A DNA stretch of 64,000 nt from Rhineura floridana (taxonomy: Eukaryota; Chordata; Lepidosauria; Squamata; Rhineuridae), in NCBI RefSeq assembly GCF_030035675.1, contig NC_084482.1, positions 232,099,943 to 232,163,942 of the forward strand. The letters run 5' to 3'. The translations under genes were made by a program, and so were the position numbers. Position 1 is the stretch's first letter. Every line of letters starts with the position of its first letter. Under the pieces are notes generated by a model, which was given only the letters and a program-made list of their open reading frames with translations, had not been told where the DNA came from and searched no databases. This document shows positions 12,300 through 23,100 of the stretch, piece by piece.

Positions 12300-13060
12300 C
12301 GAGCATCCGGTTCCTCACCCCAAATAGTGGGGCGGAGAGGGGGGCGGCTGTGCTGACACTCTTTCTCCCCCCTCCCGCACGCGCGCCGCAGCCAACGCCC
12401 GGTCTCGCGTCCGGTCGCCTGGGTTTCCTGCAGGGGCGGCTGCGTAGCGCCGGGGAGAGGAGAGGAGGGGCAGACGGTGCTGACCGGACTCCCTCACCCC
12501 CCCTCTCTCTGCCGGCGGCTGCACCGTGGGGGTGGCAGGACGGAGGTGGCGAGCCCCGCTTTCTTCCCAAGCCACCCCGCCAAGCCTCCTCCCTCCCCTC
12601 CCTTGTTGCCCTCTCTGCCCCTTAGCTCCATCGCCTGCATCTCCTGCTCCTCCCCCCCCTCCGTTGCAGCCGGCGCCGCCCGCCCCCTGCATCTTGGGGG
12701 ACAGACCCTTTGCCGAAACAGGCGGGGGAAACGTTTAGGATTCCGGGGGGGGGGCTGAGATTGCAAGCCGAAAGAGGCAAAAATACAACCAATCCGGGAC
12801 CGGGGGGGGCACGTAGGAAGAAGTCCCTCCCTTTCTCATCCTCTCTCTTTCAAGGTCTGCGTTCCGCCCCATCTTTCTTCCGCCCGCCCCATGGCGACGA
12901 CGCCAGGATTCCGGGGAGGCGGGGCTGAGATTGCAAGCCGAAAGAGGCAAAAATACAACCAATCCGGGACCGGGGGGGGGCACGTAGGAAGAAGTCCCTC
13001 CCTTTCTCACCCTCTCTCTTTCAAGGTCTGCGTTCCGCCCCATCTTTCTTCCCCATGGCG
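12300..13060 (+). promoter_or_regulatory. CpG-rich B3GALT4 promoter region
   Basis: A strongly GC- and CpG-rich stretch leads into B3GALT4 with no repeat in its last 600 bases, as expected for a CpG-island promoter. CCAAT boxes (caaccaatccggg) occur in each copy of the tandem duplication described separately. No TATA box is evident. Confidence 0.6.
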
Positions 13061-13065
13061 ACGAC
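12737..13065 (+). repeat. Tandem duplication of promoter and start-codon region
   Basis: Two direct copies, about 12737-12904 and 12905-13065, share aggattccgggg, ggctgagattgcaagccgaa, agaggcaaaaatacaaccaa, cacgtaggaagaagtccctc, tctttcaaggtctgcgttcc and catggcgacgacg. Copy 1 ends at an ATG at 12891 and copy 2 at the real B3GALT4 ATG at 13055. The copies are nearly identical apart from G-run length and a 7-base difference just before the ATG, so the duplication is young or homogenised. Confidence 0.92.
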
Positions 13066-14122
13066 GCTGGCGCTGCCCTCCTGGCCCAAGCGGTGCTGCC
13101 CCCGATCTCACCGGCTGCAGTGGGGACTGCTGGCTGGCCTGGTGGTCGTCGCCCTGGGCAGTTTCGTGGCCAGCGGGGTCCACGAAGAATTCCTCTCCCT
13201 CCTTCTGGCCACCGGCGGCGGGAGGCGCGCCGTTAGCGCCCCCCTCCTGCCCTCTGCCGAGGCCTTCCTCCTGGTGCCCTCTGCCGAGGCCTGTGCCCCC
13301 CGGGCCCCCTTCTTGCTCGTCCTGGTGGCCAGCGCCCCCTCCCACGCCCCGCGGCGCCAGGCCGTGCGCAACACCTGGGGCGGGGCGCGCTGGGCCGCCG
13401 GGCATCCCGTCCGGACCTTCTTCGCCGTGGGGCTGCCTCCGGAGCCCTCCCAGCAGGCCGCCCTGGAGCGAGAGGCTGCGCAGCACGGAGACGTCGTGCA
13501 GGGGCGCTTCCTGGACACCTACGGCAACCTGACCCTCAAGACGCTAGCGCTGCTGGGCTGGGCTGCCACCCGCTGCCTCGGGGCCGCCTTTGTCATCAAG
13601 GCCGACGACGACATCTTCTTGAACCTGCCCGCCCTGGCTGCACACCTGGCCGAACTCCCCAGCCCCCCGAGGCCCACGTACCTCGGGAGGATCCACTGGC
13701 AAGTGCGCCCCAACCGGGACCCCCGCAGCCGCCACCACGTGCCCGCCTCCCTCTACCCGGACAGCGTCTTCCCCCCATACTGCAGTGGCACCGCCTACGT
13801 CCTTTCGGGAGACGCCGTGCCCGCTCTCCTTGGGGCGGCCCGCCACGTGCCCCTGGTGCCCGTGGAGGATGTCTTTGTGGGCCTCTGTGCCCGCCGGGCT
13901 GGCATCGCACCCCGGCATGTGGCCCACATGGCCGGTTCCGCCCACTTCCCAGCTGACCCCTGCTGCTACAGGGAGGTATTGTTCAGCGTCCATGACGTGG
14001 CGCCTTCCAAGATGACAGACATGTGGAACGAGGCTGGCACCCACGAACAGAGCTGCAGCTCCTGGCAGAGGACTTTAGGGCTGCTCAGGTGCAAGGCCCT
14101 GGCGTGGCTGACGGCCCTGTGA
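13055..14122 (+). CDS. B3GALT4: Beta-1,3-galactosyltransferase 4
   Basis: A single-exon type II Golgi glycosyltransferase (GT31) of 355 residues (human 378). In mammals it adds galactose to GM2/GD2/GA2 to make GM1-series gangliosides. The sequence shows a short basic N-tail, a membrane anchor at residues 21-42 (LQWGLLAGLVVVALGSF), then the catalytic domain: RQAVRNTWGG (101-110), DTYGNLTLKTL (154-164, with the N-glycosylation site NLT), the metal/UDP site KADDDIF (182-188), YLGRIHWQV, PPYCSGTAYVLS, EDVFVGLCARR (271-281) and the B3GALT4-like C-terminus (DPCCYREVLFSVH, LGLLRCKALAWL). It is followed convergently by WDR46, the conserved MHC order. The start at 13055 is preferred: the upstream ATG at 12891 is in another frame. 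A 9-residue imperfect repeat (LLPSAEAFL / LVPSAEACA) lies in the stem. It looks intact. Confidence 0.95.
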   Translation: MATTLALPSWPKRCCPRSHRLQWGLLAGLVVVALGSFVASGVHEEFLSLLLATGGGRRAVSAPLLPSAEAFLLVPSAEACAPRAPFLLVLVASAPSHAPRRQAVRNTWGGARWAAGHPVRTFFAVGLPPEPSQQAALEREAAQHGDVVQGRFLDTYGNLTLKTLALLGWAATRCLGAAFVIKADDDIFLNLPALAAHLAELPSPPRPTYLGRIHWQVRPNRDPRSRHHVPASLYPDSVFPPYCSGTAYVLSGDAVPALLGAARHVPLVPVEDVFVGLCARRAGIAPRHVAHMAGSAHFPADPCCYREVLFSVHDVAPSKMTDMWNEAGTHEQSCSSWQRTLGLLRCKALAWLTAL

Positions 14123-14916
14123 GGGAGGCCCATGCTGGTTTACACTGAGAGGAAAAATGCAGGCGCTGGAGATTCTGCAGGAGGGAGCCCTCACCCGGTT
14201 GGTGCTGTGGGAGCTTACTTGTTTAGGAACTGAGTGGGATGCTGCCTGACACCGAGTCTGCCATTGCTCCATCTACGTCTGCCCAGGCTGGCAGCGGCTG
14301 TCCCTACAAGGAGATGCGGGGACTGGGCCCTGAGCTGGGGCCCTTCCAGGAGTTGGAATGCGAACCACTTTGGGACTGCCCACCTCAACCGTCTCAGGGG
14401 AGCCCCCTTTTGCAGCCACCCTCTCCACAGGCAGGTTTTTTGCAACCAGGATGCCCCCTCACATTTTCCCTCAACTTTTTTGCTTTAAAAAACAGGGATG
14501 CTACGTAGACCTTCCTGGATACACGTGGCACGGGTGAGACATCAGCCCAGGTGAAACTGGAAGCCAGAAAGGTGAGCACGGCCCAGCAGCATCCAAGGGG
14601 GAACTGTGGGGGGGGCTTCTCTTCCCCCCTCCCCCACTGAAAAGCAGCAGAATAAGATCATGCAGGACACACGACTTGTGCAGGGCAGCCGGCTGTGCCT
14701 GGACTTTGTCTTCAGCCTGATGTTCACTTGCTCAGCAAGTGCTGTAAGCGTCGGGGGGGGGGGCTGTTGTGCCACCAGCTCATCATGCTGCTTGCTCCCT
14801 TCCCCCTTTGCTACCTACCCTGAGCGGCAGCAGCAGCAGCAGCTGTCCCTGATCTCTGGCAGAGAAGGGCCTTTTCCTGTCAGCAGAGGTCCTTTTGAAC
14901 CAGAGACCATCCAAAG
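14123..14916. other. B3GALT4 3' flank
   Basis: Downstream of the B3GALT4 stop. It probably holds the 3' UTR. I see no clear AATAAA and no further gene. Confidence 0.4.
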
Positions 14917-15050
14917 CAGGTGTGTGGAACCTTTGGCCCTCTGGTCTTGCTGAACTACAGCTCCCATGGTCCTCTCTGGCTGTTGGGACCATGCTTGCTG
15001 GGACTGAAGGGAGCTGTAGTTCAGCAACATCTGGAGGACCAAAGACCCCC
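14917..15050. repeat. hAT-type palindromic MITE
   Basis: The two ends are inverted copies: ggaacctttggccctctgg and gctgaactacagctccca against gggagctgtagttcagcaac and tggaggaccaaaga. This is a well-represented squamate foldback repeat. Confidence 0.6.
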
Positions 15051-15124
15051 CCCCCCATAATCTAAAGGCAGAGCTCTGCCTCCAAGCTAAAGGGGGGTGC
15101 TGTGCTGTTAATTTTTGGAAATTA

Positions 15125-15360
15125 AAAATTGCATTGGGCAGGGGGTTGGACTCGATGGCCTTAAAGGCCCCTTCCAACACTACTATTCTATGTAGAAAAA
15201 GAGGAAGGCCAAACAAGAGATGGATTGATTCCATCAAGGAAGCCACAGACCTCAACTTACAAGATCTGAACAGGGAGGTTTGTAATAAATGCTATTGGAT
15301 GTCACTGATTCATAGGGCGTTGCCATAAGTCATAGTCGACTTGAAGGCACATAACAACAA
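15125..15360 (+). mobile_element. CR1 3' end plus BovB 3' end
   Basis: 15125-15190 is a CR1 terminus (gcagggggttggactcgatg ... actattctatg). It is followed by a BovB C-terminus that translates KKRGRPNKRWIDSIKEATDLN ... HRALP and ends aaggcacataacaacaacaa. Both are short dead fragments. Confidence 0.75.
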
Positions 15361-15469
15361 CAATGAAAGAGAAGCTCCAGTCTTGCTGGGAAATGCCACT
15401 GTGCCATAAAGGGAAAGCCCAGCGCCTGCTACTTTGGCAACTCCCTGGCGCAGCCTTCACCACCATGGC

Positions 15470-15580
15470 GCACTCCTCCACAGCTGTTTTGGACTACATC
15501 TCCCATCAGCCCTCAGCCACAATGGCCATATGATGCTGGGCCTGATGGGAGTTGTAGTCCAAGGCTTCTTTGGAAGCTAC
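15470..15580. repeat. hAT-type palindromic MITE
   Basis: Inverted ends: gttttggactacatctccca and tgatgggagttgtagtccaa around a short centre. A CR1 3' UTR-like remnant follows at about 15590-15735. Confidence 0.55.
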
Positions 15581-16399
15581 CTCCCCAGTTGGAGGCAGGG
15601 TGCTCCTGCAAGAGTTGCGCTCAGGTCCTGCTTGCAGGCATCCCCTGTGGGGGCCTCTGGACGGGCCTTTTGAAAAACTGTGATAGATGCCGTCCCTTTG
15701 GCCTGATCTGGCTGCGTTGTGGCCCAGGGGAGGATTCCTGGAGCCGAGATTCCACATTAAACATTTATTTATTTATTACATTTCTACCCGCCTTTCTTTC
15801 CATGATAGAAACCCAAGGTGGCTTCCATGTGGTTCGCAGGCGGTCTCCCACCCAGACACTGACCAGACCTGACCCTGCTTAGCTTCAGCAGGGAGCTAAC
15901 CTCATGTGCCTTCAGACCATAGCCTGGAACCAAAACATAACGGAAAACGGAGTCTGGGTTGGCCAGGACAAGTGGCTGCAGGGATCTCCTGACGTGCTTA
16001 TGCTGCCTGAGTGAATCATTTGCACTGGCCCAGCCAAGCTGTGCCCGGTGGTGGGGAGACCATGCCAGCCTGCCCACCTCCCTCCCTCCAAGCCCATCTG
16101 ACAGGTCAGAGAAGTTCCAACTGGTGTTGAAATCCACCTCAGCCTTCTTCCTTTGAAGCTCACCTTTCTTCCCCCTCCCCCCTTTTATATGGGCAACAAA
16201 ACCCAGCAGGCAACAGAGGGCAGAGCAAGAACCAAGGACAGAAATGTTGCAGGTAAACATGGGGGGAAACTTCTGCTTCCCAGTGGAACAGACTGGTGTG
16301 GGGGGTGTCCTTTGCTGGAGCTATCTGAGCAGGATGGTAGCCTGGTGGGAGCCCTGCCTTTACAAGATCCTGCACTGAGCAGCAGAGAGGGTGAGCCAG

Positions 16400-16540
16400 C
16401 CTTCCTCAACCTGGCGCCCTCAAGACATTGTTGGAGTACAGCTCCCATCTGCCCCGGGCTCCTACAGCCACACTGCCTGGGGGCGAGTGGGAGCAGGGCT
16501 CCAAGAGGGCACCACGTTGGCAAAGGCTGGCATACTCCAA
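16400..16540. repeat. hAT-type palindromic MITE
   Basis: The left end is cagccttcctcaacctggc and the right end is cacgttggcaaaggctggc. The centre contains gttggagtacagctcccat. Same repeat class as at 19195 and 61558. Confidence 0.55.
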
Positions 16541-17181
16541 GATGTGATCTTCTTGAGTAGGGCTGCCAGAGACTGAATGTAGGCCCTTCTGCAGGCAAAC
16601 CGGGTGCTCCACCCACTAGGCACTTTGCTCCTAGCACTGGGCCGGTGCTTATTTAATTTTCAAAACACAATTCATATGAAGCATCTCCTTTTAAGACCAG
16701 GCACTCAGGTCTTCCCTTTCTGCAGATGCAGCCCTGGCTGCTGCTGCCACCACCCTCCACAAAAAGCCCCTCGCAACCCCCCCACCCCATTCCTCCAGGG
16801 ACCGCCAGAGACCCTTGCAAGGATCTTCCATCTCTCTCCCCTCCACCACGCACAACTGTGCACAAAGTGTCAACGATGTCGGGTTTTTCAGGGACAGTTT
16901 TGTATTCTCCATTGAAAGACACTTGCAAAAAATCCTCCTCTTGGGAACTTCTCCACACAGCACACACGCATGTGCTTTCCAGGAGACACTTCCAAAGCAC
17001 AGGAGTCAGGGAGGGAGGGAGCCCCTGCCCCCCCAGGACTTTAATAGAGGTGCCAGACCCTCACTAGAGATCTCAACGTGTGTGAGAGAGAGAACGGCTA
17101 CAGGTCCAGTGCCTGGGGGCCCGAAAGAGTCCTTTCTCCCCCATGGGGGGCAGCTTCTTCTCTCCCCGCCGCTCCCTGCTT

Positions 17182-20100
17182 CTACTTCTGGAACCGGTCC
17201 AAGGCTGACCTCTGACCCATGGGGGGCGCTGCTTTGGGCCGCGGCTGCTGCTGGCTCTTGGCCTTCTCAGAAATGCTCTTCCGGATCGTGGCCTGTGCAA
17301 GTGGGGTGGGAATGGAGAGCATTGTCAAGAGATCAGAGACTTCAAGGGGGGTGGAGGGACGCTGCAGCCCGGCCTTATCCGGAGCCGATCTCCAGGGGCC
17401 AACCACCCTGGGGCTTGCCAACATCATGCGCCCCCCCAGACGCTGTTGAACTACAACTCCCAGCAGGCCACACGGCCAAGGGTCAGATGGTGAGGGAAGC
17501 GGCAGTCCCAACAGTAGCATCTGGAGGGCCCACCTTGGCTAACTTCCCCTGGTCTCTTCTGACATGGGGGGAGCCGACCCCCCCTCCAGCCTCTTGGGCC
17601 CCTCTGCTTGCAGAAGTCAGGTGTCCCCCCCCCTTAGTGGGCTACGGGCCCTCCCCAAAATGGCTATATGGGGGCCACCCTACGAACGAATGGTGGAAGC
17701 CGGACCCGGATGATGGAAGGCAGAGAGACTGGCAAAGGAGAGAGGGGGGGCCTTTCTCTGGCCAGGCCTGCCAGCTGGAGGAGCGGCCAGGGCTTGGACC
17801 TTGGACCCGGGGCAGGCCCGCCTCTCGCAAAGCCACCTCCCTCCCTGGCAGCCCTGTTCTGACACAAAGCGTGGGGGGTGGGGGTGGGGAAGCGGCTGCA
17901 ATGGAGTTTTTGCTGCAAGCGTTGCTGGGCAAAGGTGGTTCTATTCAGAGTTAACAGGATGGTTACAGTGGGCGGGGGGAACTATGCCTGGGGAGTGCTG
18001 GGTTCAAATCTCCCACTTATTATTAGCAATGGACCTCATTGGATGGCCCTGGGCCAATCAGTCTCTCAGCCTACCCTACCTCACAGGGTTGTTGTGAGGA
18101 CAGAGCAGGGCACAGGCCTCACCCTGAGCATCTTGGGAAAGAGGTTAACGCCACTCTCCCCCGAGTCACATGAACGACTTGTGGATCAGGCCAGAGGCCC
18201 TGTCAGCCTCTCTCAAGCACCAGGGAGCCATTCAGCTGCCCTGGGGACATGTTGGGGGGGGTGCGCACGCGCGGGGGGGAGAAGACCACTTACGCGCTGT
18301 TCTTCAGCTGCCACCTTCTTCTTGCGCCTCAACCGGCCTCCTGCTGAGTCCCGCCCCTTCAGCCGCCGCCGGGGGTAGAACCTGCCCTTGGCCTGGGGGT
18401 CATAGCCCTGCAGGAAGTAGGAATAAGGGCGGGGGGGGATGTTGTGAGCCTTCTTCCTCTTTCTCACTAACACACACACACGTGCACAGAGTGCATCACT
18501 GCAGGATGACTATCCTTGCTGACTATCAACTCTACATTAACAAAAAGTTTGTTTACTTGCCATAAGGCCACCCAGTAAGCGTGTTCTGTGGCCAGCTCAC
18601 AAATAACAGCCATGCCACGCCCTCCCACTGCCCCATTGCATCCGAGACCCCCCCACCCAGGACTCACAAGCCTCTCCACCCGCTGCTGCTGCCTCTGCTC
18701 CAGGGAGGTCCTGTCGACAGAGCCCAGCTGCCCAGGATCGAGTGAGATCAATTCGGACGGGATCTGGCGGAGGAAGGAAGCAGAGTCAGGAGAGGAAAAG
18801 GTCCCTTCAGACCATCCACGGAACTGACTGCCACAAGGTGTGATGATGGCCACTAGCTGAGACGGCTTTTAAAGGGGGATAGAGTGAGTAATGTAAGAAA
18901 AGGAGAAGGAAGAGATTAATGGCCACTAGCCATGAGGGCCAAATGGAACCTCCAAGGTCAGAGGCACTCTACCTGGGTAAAAGCCACTGGGAAAGAAGGG
19001 GCGCTTGCACTCAGGTTGCACTTGTGGGTCTCCCCTTGAAGCATCTGGCTGGTCATTATGGGAACCAGAATGCTGGACTAGATGGGCTCCCTTTGTCCTG
19101 ATCCACCTGCTGCTGCAGGGCTTTTCTTAAGAGCTAGGAGAGATGCTAGAGGTCATCTAGCCTGACCCCAGCTCGGTGCTGGAGCTGCACTGTAGGATGC
19201 AACTGCAGAATTCTTCCCCAACCTGGTTCACTGCAGAGGTTGTTAGACTACAAGTCCCATCATCCTTGGCTTGGCCGTGGGGGCTGCTGGGAGCTAAACA
19301 TCAGGAGGGCCCCAGGTTGGCAAAGGCAGGGCTAGAGAGACCAGCACTCAATACTACAGCTACCTTACAGCTGGGCCCACTTGCCCAGAGTGGCTGGACG
19401 CAGCTCCCAAAGGGCCCAGAGGGAGTGTTCCCCAGCCCGGGGGACCAGAGAGCCTTCTCAGGTGAAGATGGGAGAGTTCCACTCAGGGGCTTCCTTCAGG
19501 CTCTCTGAGCTTGGGGCCCAATCCTCCTCTCCAGCAAGGTTGGGGGGCTGCCGAGGAAATCCCCAGGACAGGCGTTACCTTCTCCAGCAAGGCTTTGACT
19601 TCCCATTCCTGCCTTTGCTTCCGGCTTCGGAAAGGGTTGCTCTCCATGGCATCAAAGTTGGGCTCCCCGGCTCCTGGGAGGCAGGACGGGAGGCAGGAGA
19701 GGGGGTGCGTTAGCAGCAGGGGATTAAATTACGCCCCCCCTCTGAAGATGCCACTCAGACGCTCCTCCCTCCCCCACCTGCAACTTCAAAGCAGCCAGCC
19801 CTCCACCCCAGAAAGTCACACATGCACACAAGATGCCCCCACACTGGCTTCACCTGGCACCAGGAGGCTGGCAAAACCCTCTTCGTGGCCCACGCCCAGC
19901 ACATCTTCAAAGGGGCAGAAACGCAGGCCGTGGGCAGGGCGGGGCAGGGCATGGCACAGGTAAGGCTTTGGGGATGGACAGGTCACAATGTCCTTGTACA
20001 CCTGTAGGGGGGAGAAAGGGAGGGGGGAAGCCTTTTTTGAGTGTCTATATAGACTCCTGGGTTTTGTGGTGGGAGAAGGGAGCGGAGGCTTCAAAGGCAG

Positions 20101-23100
20101 GACTCCTGGGTCTTCTCCCCGAGAAAGTCACTCTGGAGCAGGAGCAAGGAACTCTGGGACCCCCCCCTTCCGTGACCTCGGAATCTGATCTAGGGAGGTG
20201 CTTTTCATGTTCTTTAGAAAAGTGCAAGACTCAGCCCCCCCCCCCGCTTACCACAGCAACAACACCTTAAAGATACCTTAGTTACACCTTAGCTGTTAAA
20301 GACATTATGAGTTACATGCGCTTGCCAGGCAAATTTCAAAAGCTTTGGCTCACCGTGAGGATTCCAGTCACATAAGGACAGGCCACGCCAAGGGGCTCGC
20401 GTCAGCCCAGCCTCACAGCTTGCGGCCCCGGCACCCTTCTCCAAAGCCCCCGCACCTTTGGCCGCCTGGGCTGAATTAATTTATTATTTGATTTATGACC
20501 CGCCTTTCCTCCCAGCAGAAGCCCAGGGCGGAATTAAAATCCGGTGCCGCTCAACAGCCGGAGAAAGGACAGACGTGCAAGCAGAGCATATAAAACCGGG
20601 GGGGGGGGAGGAAAACTCACCGGGGCTGACAGTAAAACTGACTGAGAAAACACCTCCCTCAGTGAAAGACTGAGCTGCAGCGCCCTCCCCGAGAAGAGGA
20701 AACAACCCCCCTGCCCGAGCCAACTCAGCAGCCTTTGCACTGATGAGCCTCCCATCACCCCCAGACAGATACCTGGACCACCTCTTGACAGGCAGCACCC
20801 AGGAGCCCCCGCTGGCTGAAGTCCAGGTGCCCGGCCCCCGTGGGCAGCAGGAGGGAGTGTAGGCGCCGATACGCCCCCCGCAGGTCGTAGATGTGGAGTT
20901 TCCGGTCTAGCCCAGAGGTGGCCATATAGCTGGAGGAGGAGGAGAGGACCCATGAGGTGGCTGCTCCCCCCTGCACCCCCCAAGTCAGCCAGCCCTCCCT
21001 CCCCAAGAACAATCTCTCACACACCCACGAGAGACACCTGCACCCTGGCTGTGCCTGGCACCAGGAGGCTGGCAAACCCCTCTTCATCGCCACTGCCCAG
21101 CACTACAAAGGCATTCAGTGCCCCCCGCCCACACCTTCCTTCCTTTCACTCACGTTCCAGAGCCATCGACCGCCACGGCCCTCACGGCGCCCCGGTGGCA
21201 CAGCATCCGGACGAGGGGCTCCTTCACGTTGGGGCTCCACAGTGTGACTGTGCCTATTTGGGGGGAGAGGGTGTGAAATCACAGGGGAGGGAAGACAAGA
21301 AGGGGCTGCAGCAGCGGAGGGTAGCCCACCAGGTAACGGCCCTGGCCCCACCGACCCCACCTGCCCTCAGCTGGCCCACCTGCCTGTTCAGGCAGCCAGC
21401 TTCTTCCTCCATCTCACTGTTGCCCCTTTTGTAACCCGGCTGGGAGGTGGAAGGGGGCAAAACTGGAATTAGTTGTCTCTGCCCGCCGTTGGCCTCACTG
21501 GGTTCCGCCCCACCAGTCTTGACGGGCACCAAAGGGCTGTGGGCATCGGCCCCACTCAGCCGCTCGCTCACCGTTGCTGTGGCCCAGGTGCACGATGGCA
21601 CTGGACGGGTTCTGGGCCATGACGCCCAGCCGACCCCCCTTCGTGCAGATGGTCGCCACCTCCTTCCCCACCGAGATATCCAGGTACTGCAAGAATCCTG
21701 TCTCGCTCTGGGGTTTTGCACAAAACAGAGAGACCGTCACGAGCACGACAATAAAAGGGCGCTCGGATCCACCTGGGGCCGCATTCTGTGGGCAAAAGGC
21801 CCCTCCCAGGAGCCAAGGCGTGTCCCAATCTAGTCCAGCACCCTGTGACCCACAGCGGTTGGCCAGTGGGGGGATGGGGGAGAGAGAGGGAGAGAGTCCC
21901 CCCCCTTTGGGCAGCTCTTGTAGTCCTCACCGCTGTGGCTAGGAGGAAGTGGTATGGCAGGAACTCCATCCTCTGGACCCCGTTGAAGCGCTTCAAGCAG
22001 CTGAGCTCCACCCCTTGGTTGTCGTAGACATACAGCCACTTACGCTGGGCCACGGCAAACATGGTCTCTGTGTGCAGCCACCTGCGGAGGGGAAGGGCCA
22101 TCGTGCTCAGTGGGCAGAGCCTCCAGGCCCAATCCCCAATGGCACTATCTCCAGGGAGGGCCGGGCTGGGAAAGGGAAATCCCCTGCAGATCCATTGCTG
22201 CCAGTCAGTGCAGACAATACATTTTCTGCCAAACAAACTGATTTTACAGGAACACTAAGGGGTTTGGAATGGTTCTCAACAGAGTTCTATATGGGTCCAT
22301 TTCATAGAATCATAGAATCGTAGAGTTGGAAGGGGCCTACAAGGCCATCAAGTTCAACCCCCTGTGCAACGCAGGAATCCAAATCAAAGCATTCCCGACA
22401 GATGGCTGCCCAGCTGCCTCTTGAAGGCCTCCAGTGTCAGAGAGCCCATTTCTGCACCCCAAGAGGCATACGCAGGTTTGCTGTTGAAAAAAAATAAATG
22501 CAGCCAAGGAAGCCACCTTTTCAGGAAGGGAGGGACGGAGGGAGCTGCCTTTTACCAGGTGAGACTTAGTGGCCCCACTTCAGCATAGCAGTGCCTGCTC
22601 TGACCAGCAGCGACTCTCCCAGGCAGAGAGGAATCTTTCCCAGCATCTCCTCCCCCAAAATCCTTATGCTGCCAGTGGGGATTGACCCTGGAACTTTCTG
22701 CAGGCAAAGCCAGCACTCTAACCATTGAGCTATGGCCCCTCACATTTGGGAAAATCTTTTGACATAGGGAGATAACTTTCCCCTCCATGCCTCCAAAACA
22801 TCTGGAAATTAGGCAAGGCTTATTCAAGGTATGCACCACTTCCCACTCATAAAGTCCCAAAGCCATTTATAACCGGGTTAAAAAATACCATGATAAAAAT
22901 CCCATAAACGTGTTAGGGACAGATTTAAGAAAACAATATCCCATCAGCAGTCCTTCTCAAACCCACTTTTCCCTTGCAGGGAACACAAGGGACGAGGACC
23001 CCGCAAGACTCCGCGCGCCAGTGGCCAACTCACGTGAGATCAGTGATGGATTCCATGACGTTGATCTCACACATCAAGGCCTTTGTGTGCCAGTCGAGAG

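Noticed and set aside
12891-13532. Long plus-strand frame starting MATTPGFRGGGAEIASR
   Set aside because: It starts from the duplicated copy of the B3GALT4 start region and then runs out of frame through B3GALT4. It looks like a GC-rich shadow; kept only as a possible upstream overlapping ORF in the findings.
16815-17954. 379-codon plus-strand frame antisense to the WDR46 3' end
   Set aside because: Proline/glycine-rich low-complexity translation in GC-rich DNA, overlapping WDR46 exon 16 and a MITE on the other strand. No domain recognised.
22660-22740. tRNA gene-like sequence
   Set aside because: A and B boxes are present, but it is the head of a SINE; there is no complete cloverleaf or proper tRNA 3' end.
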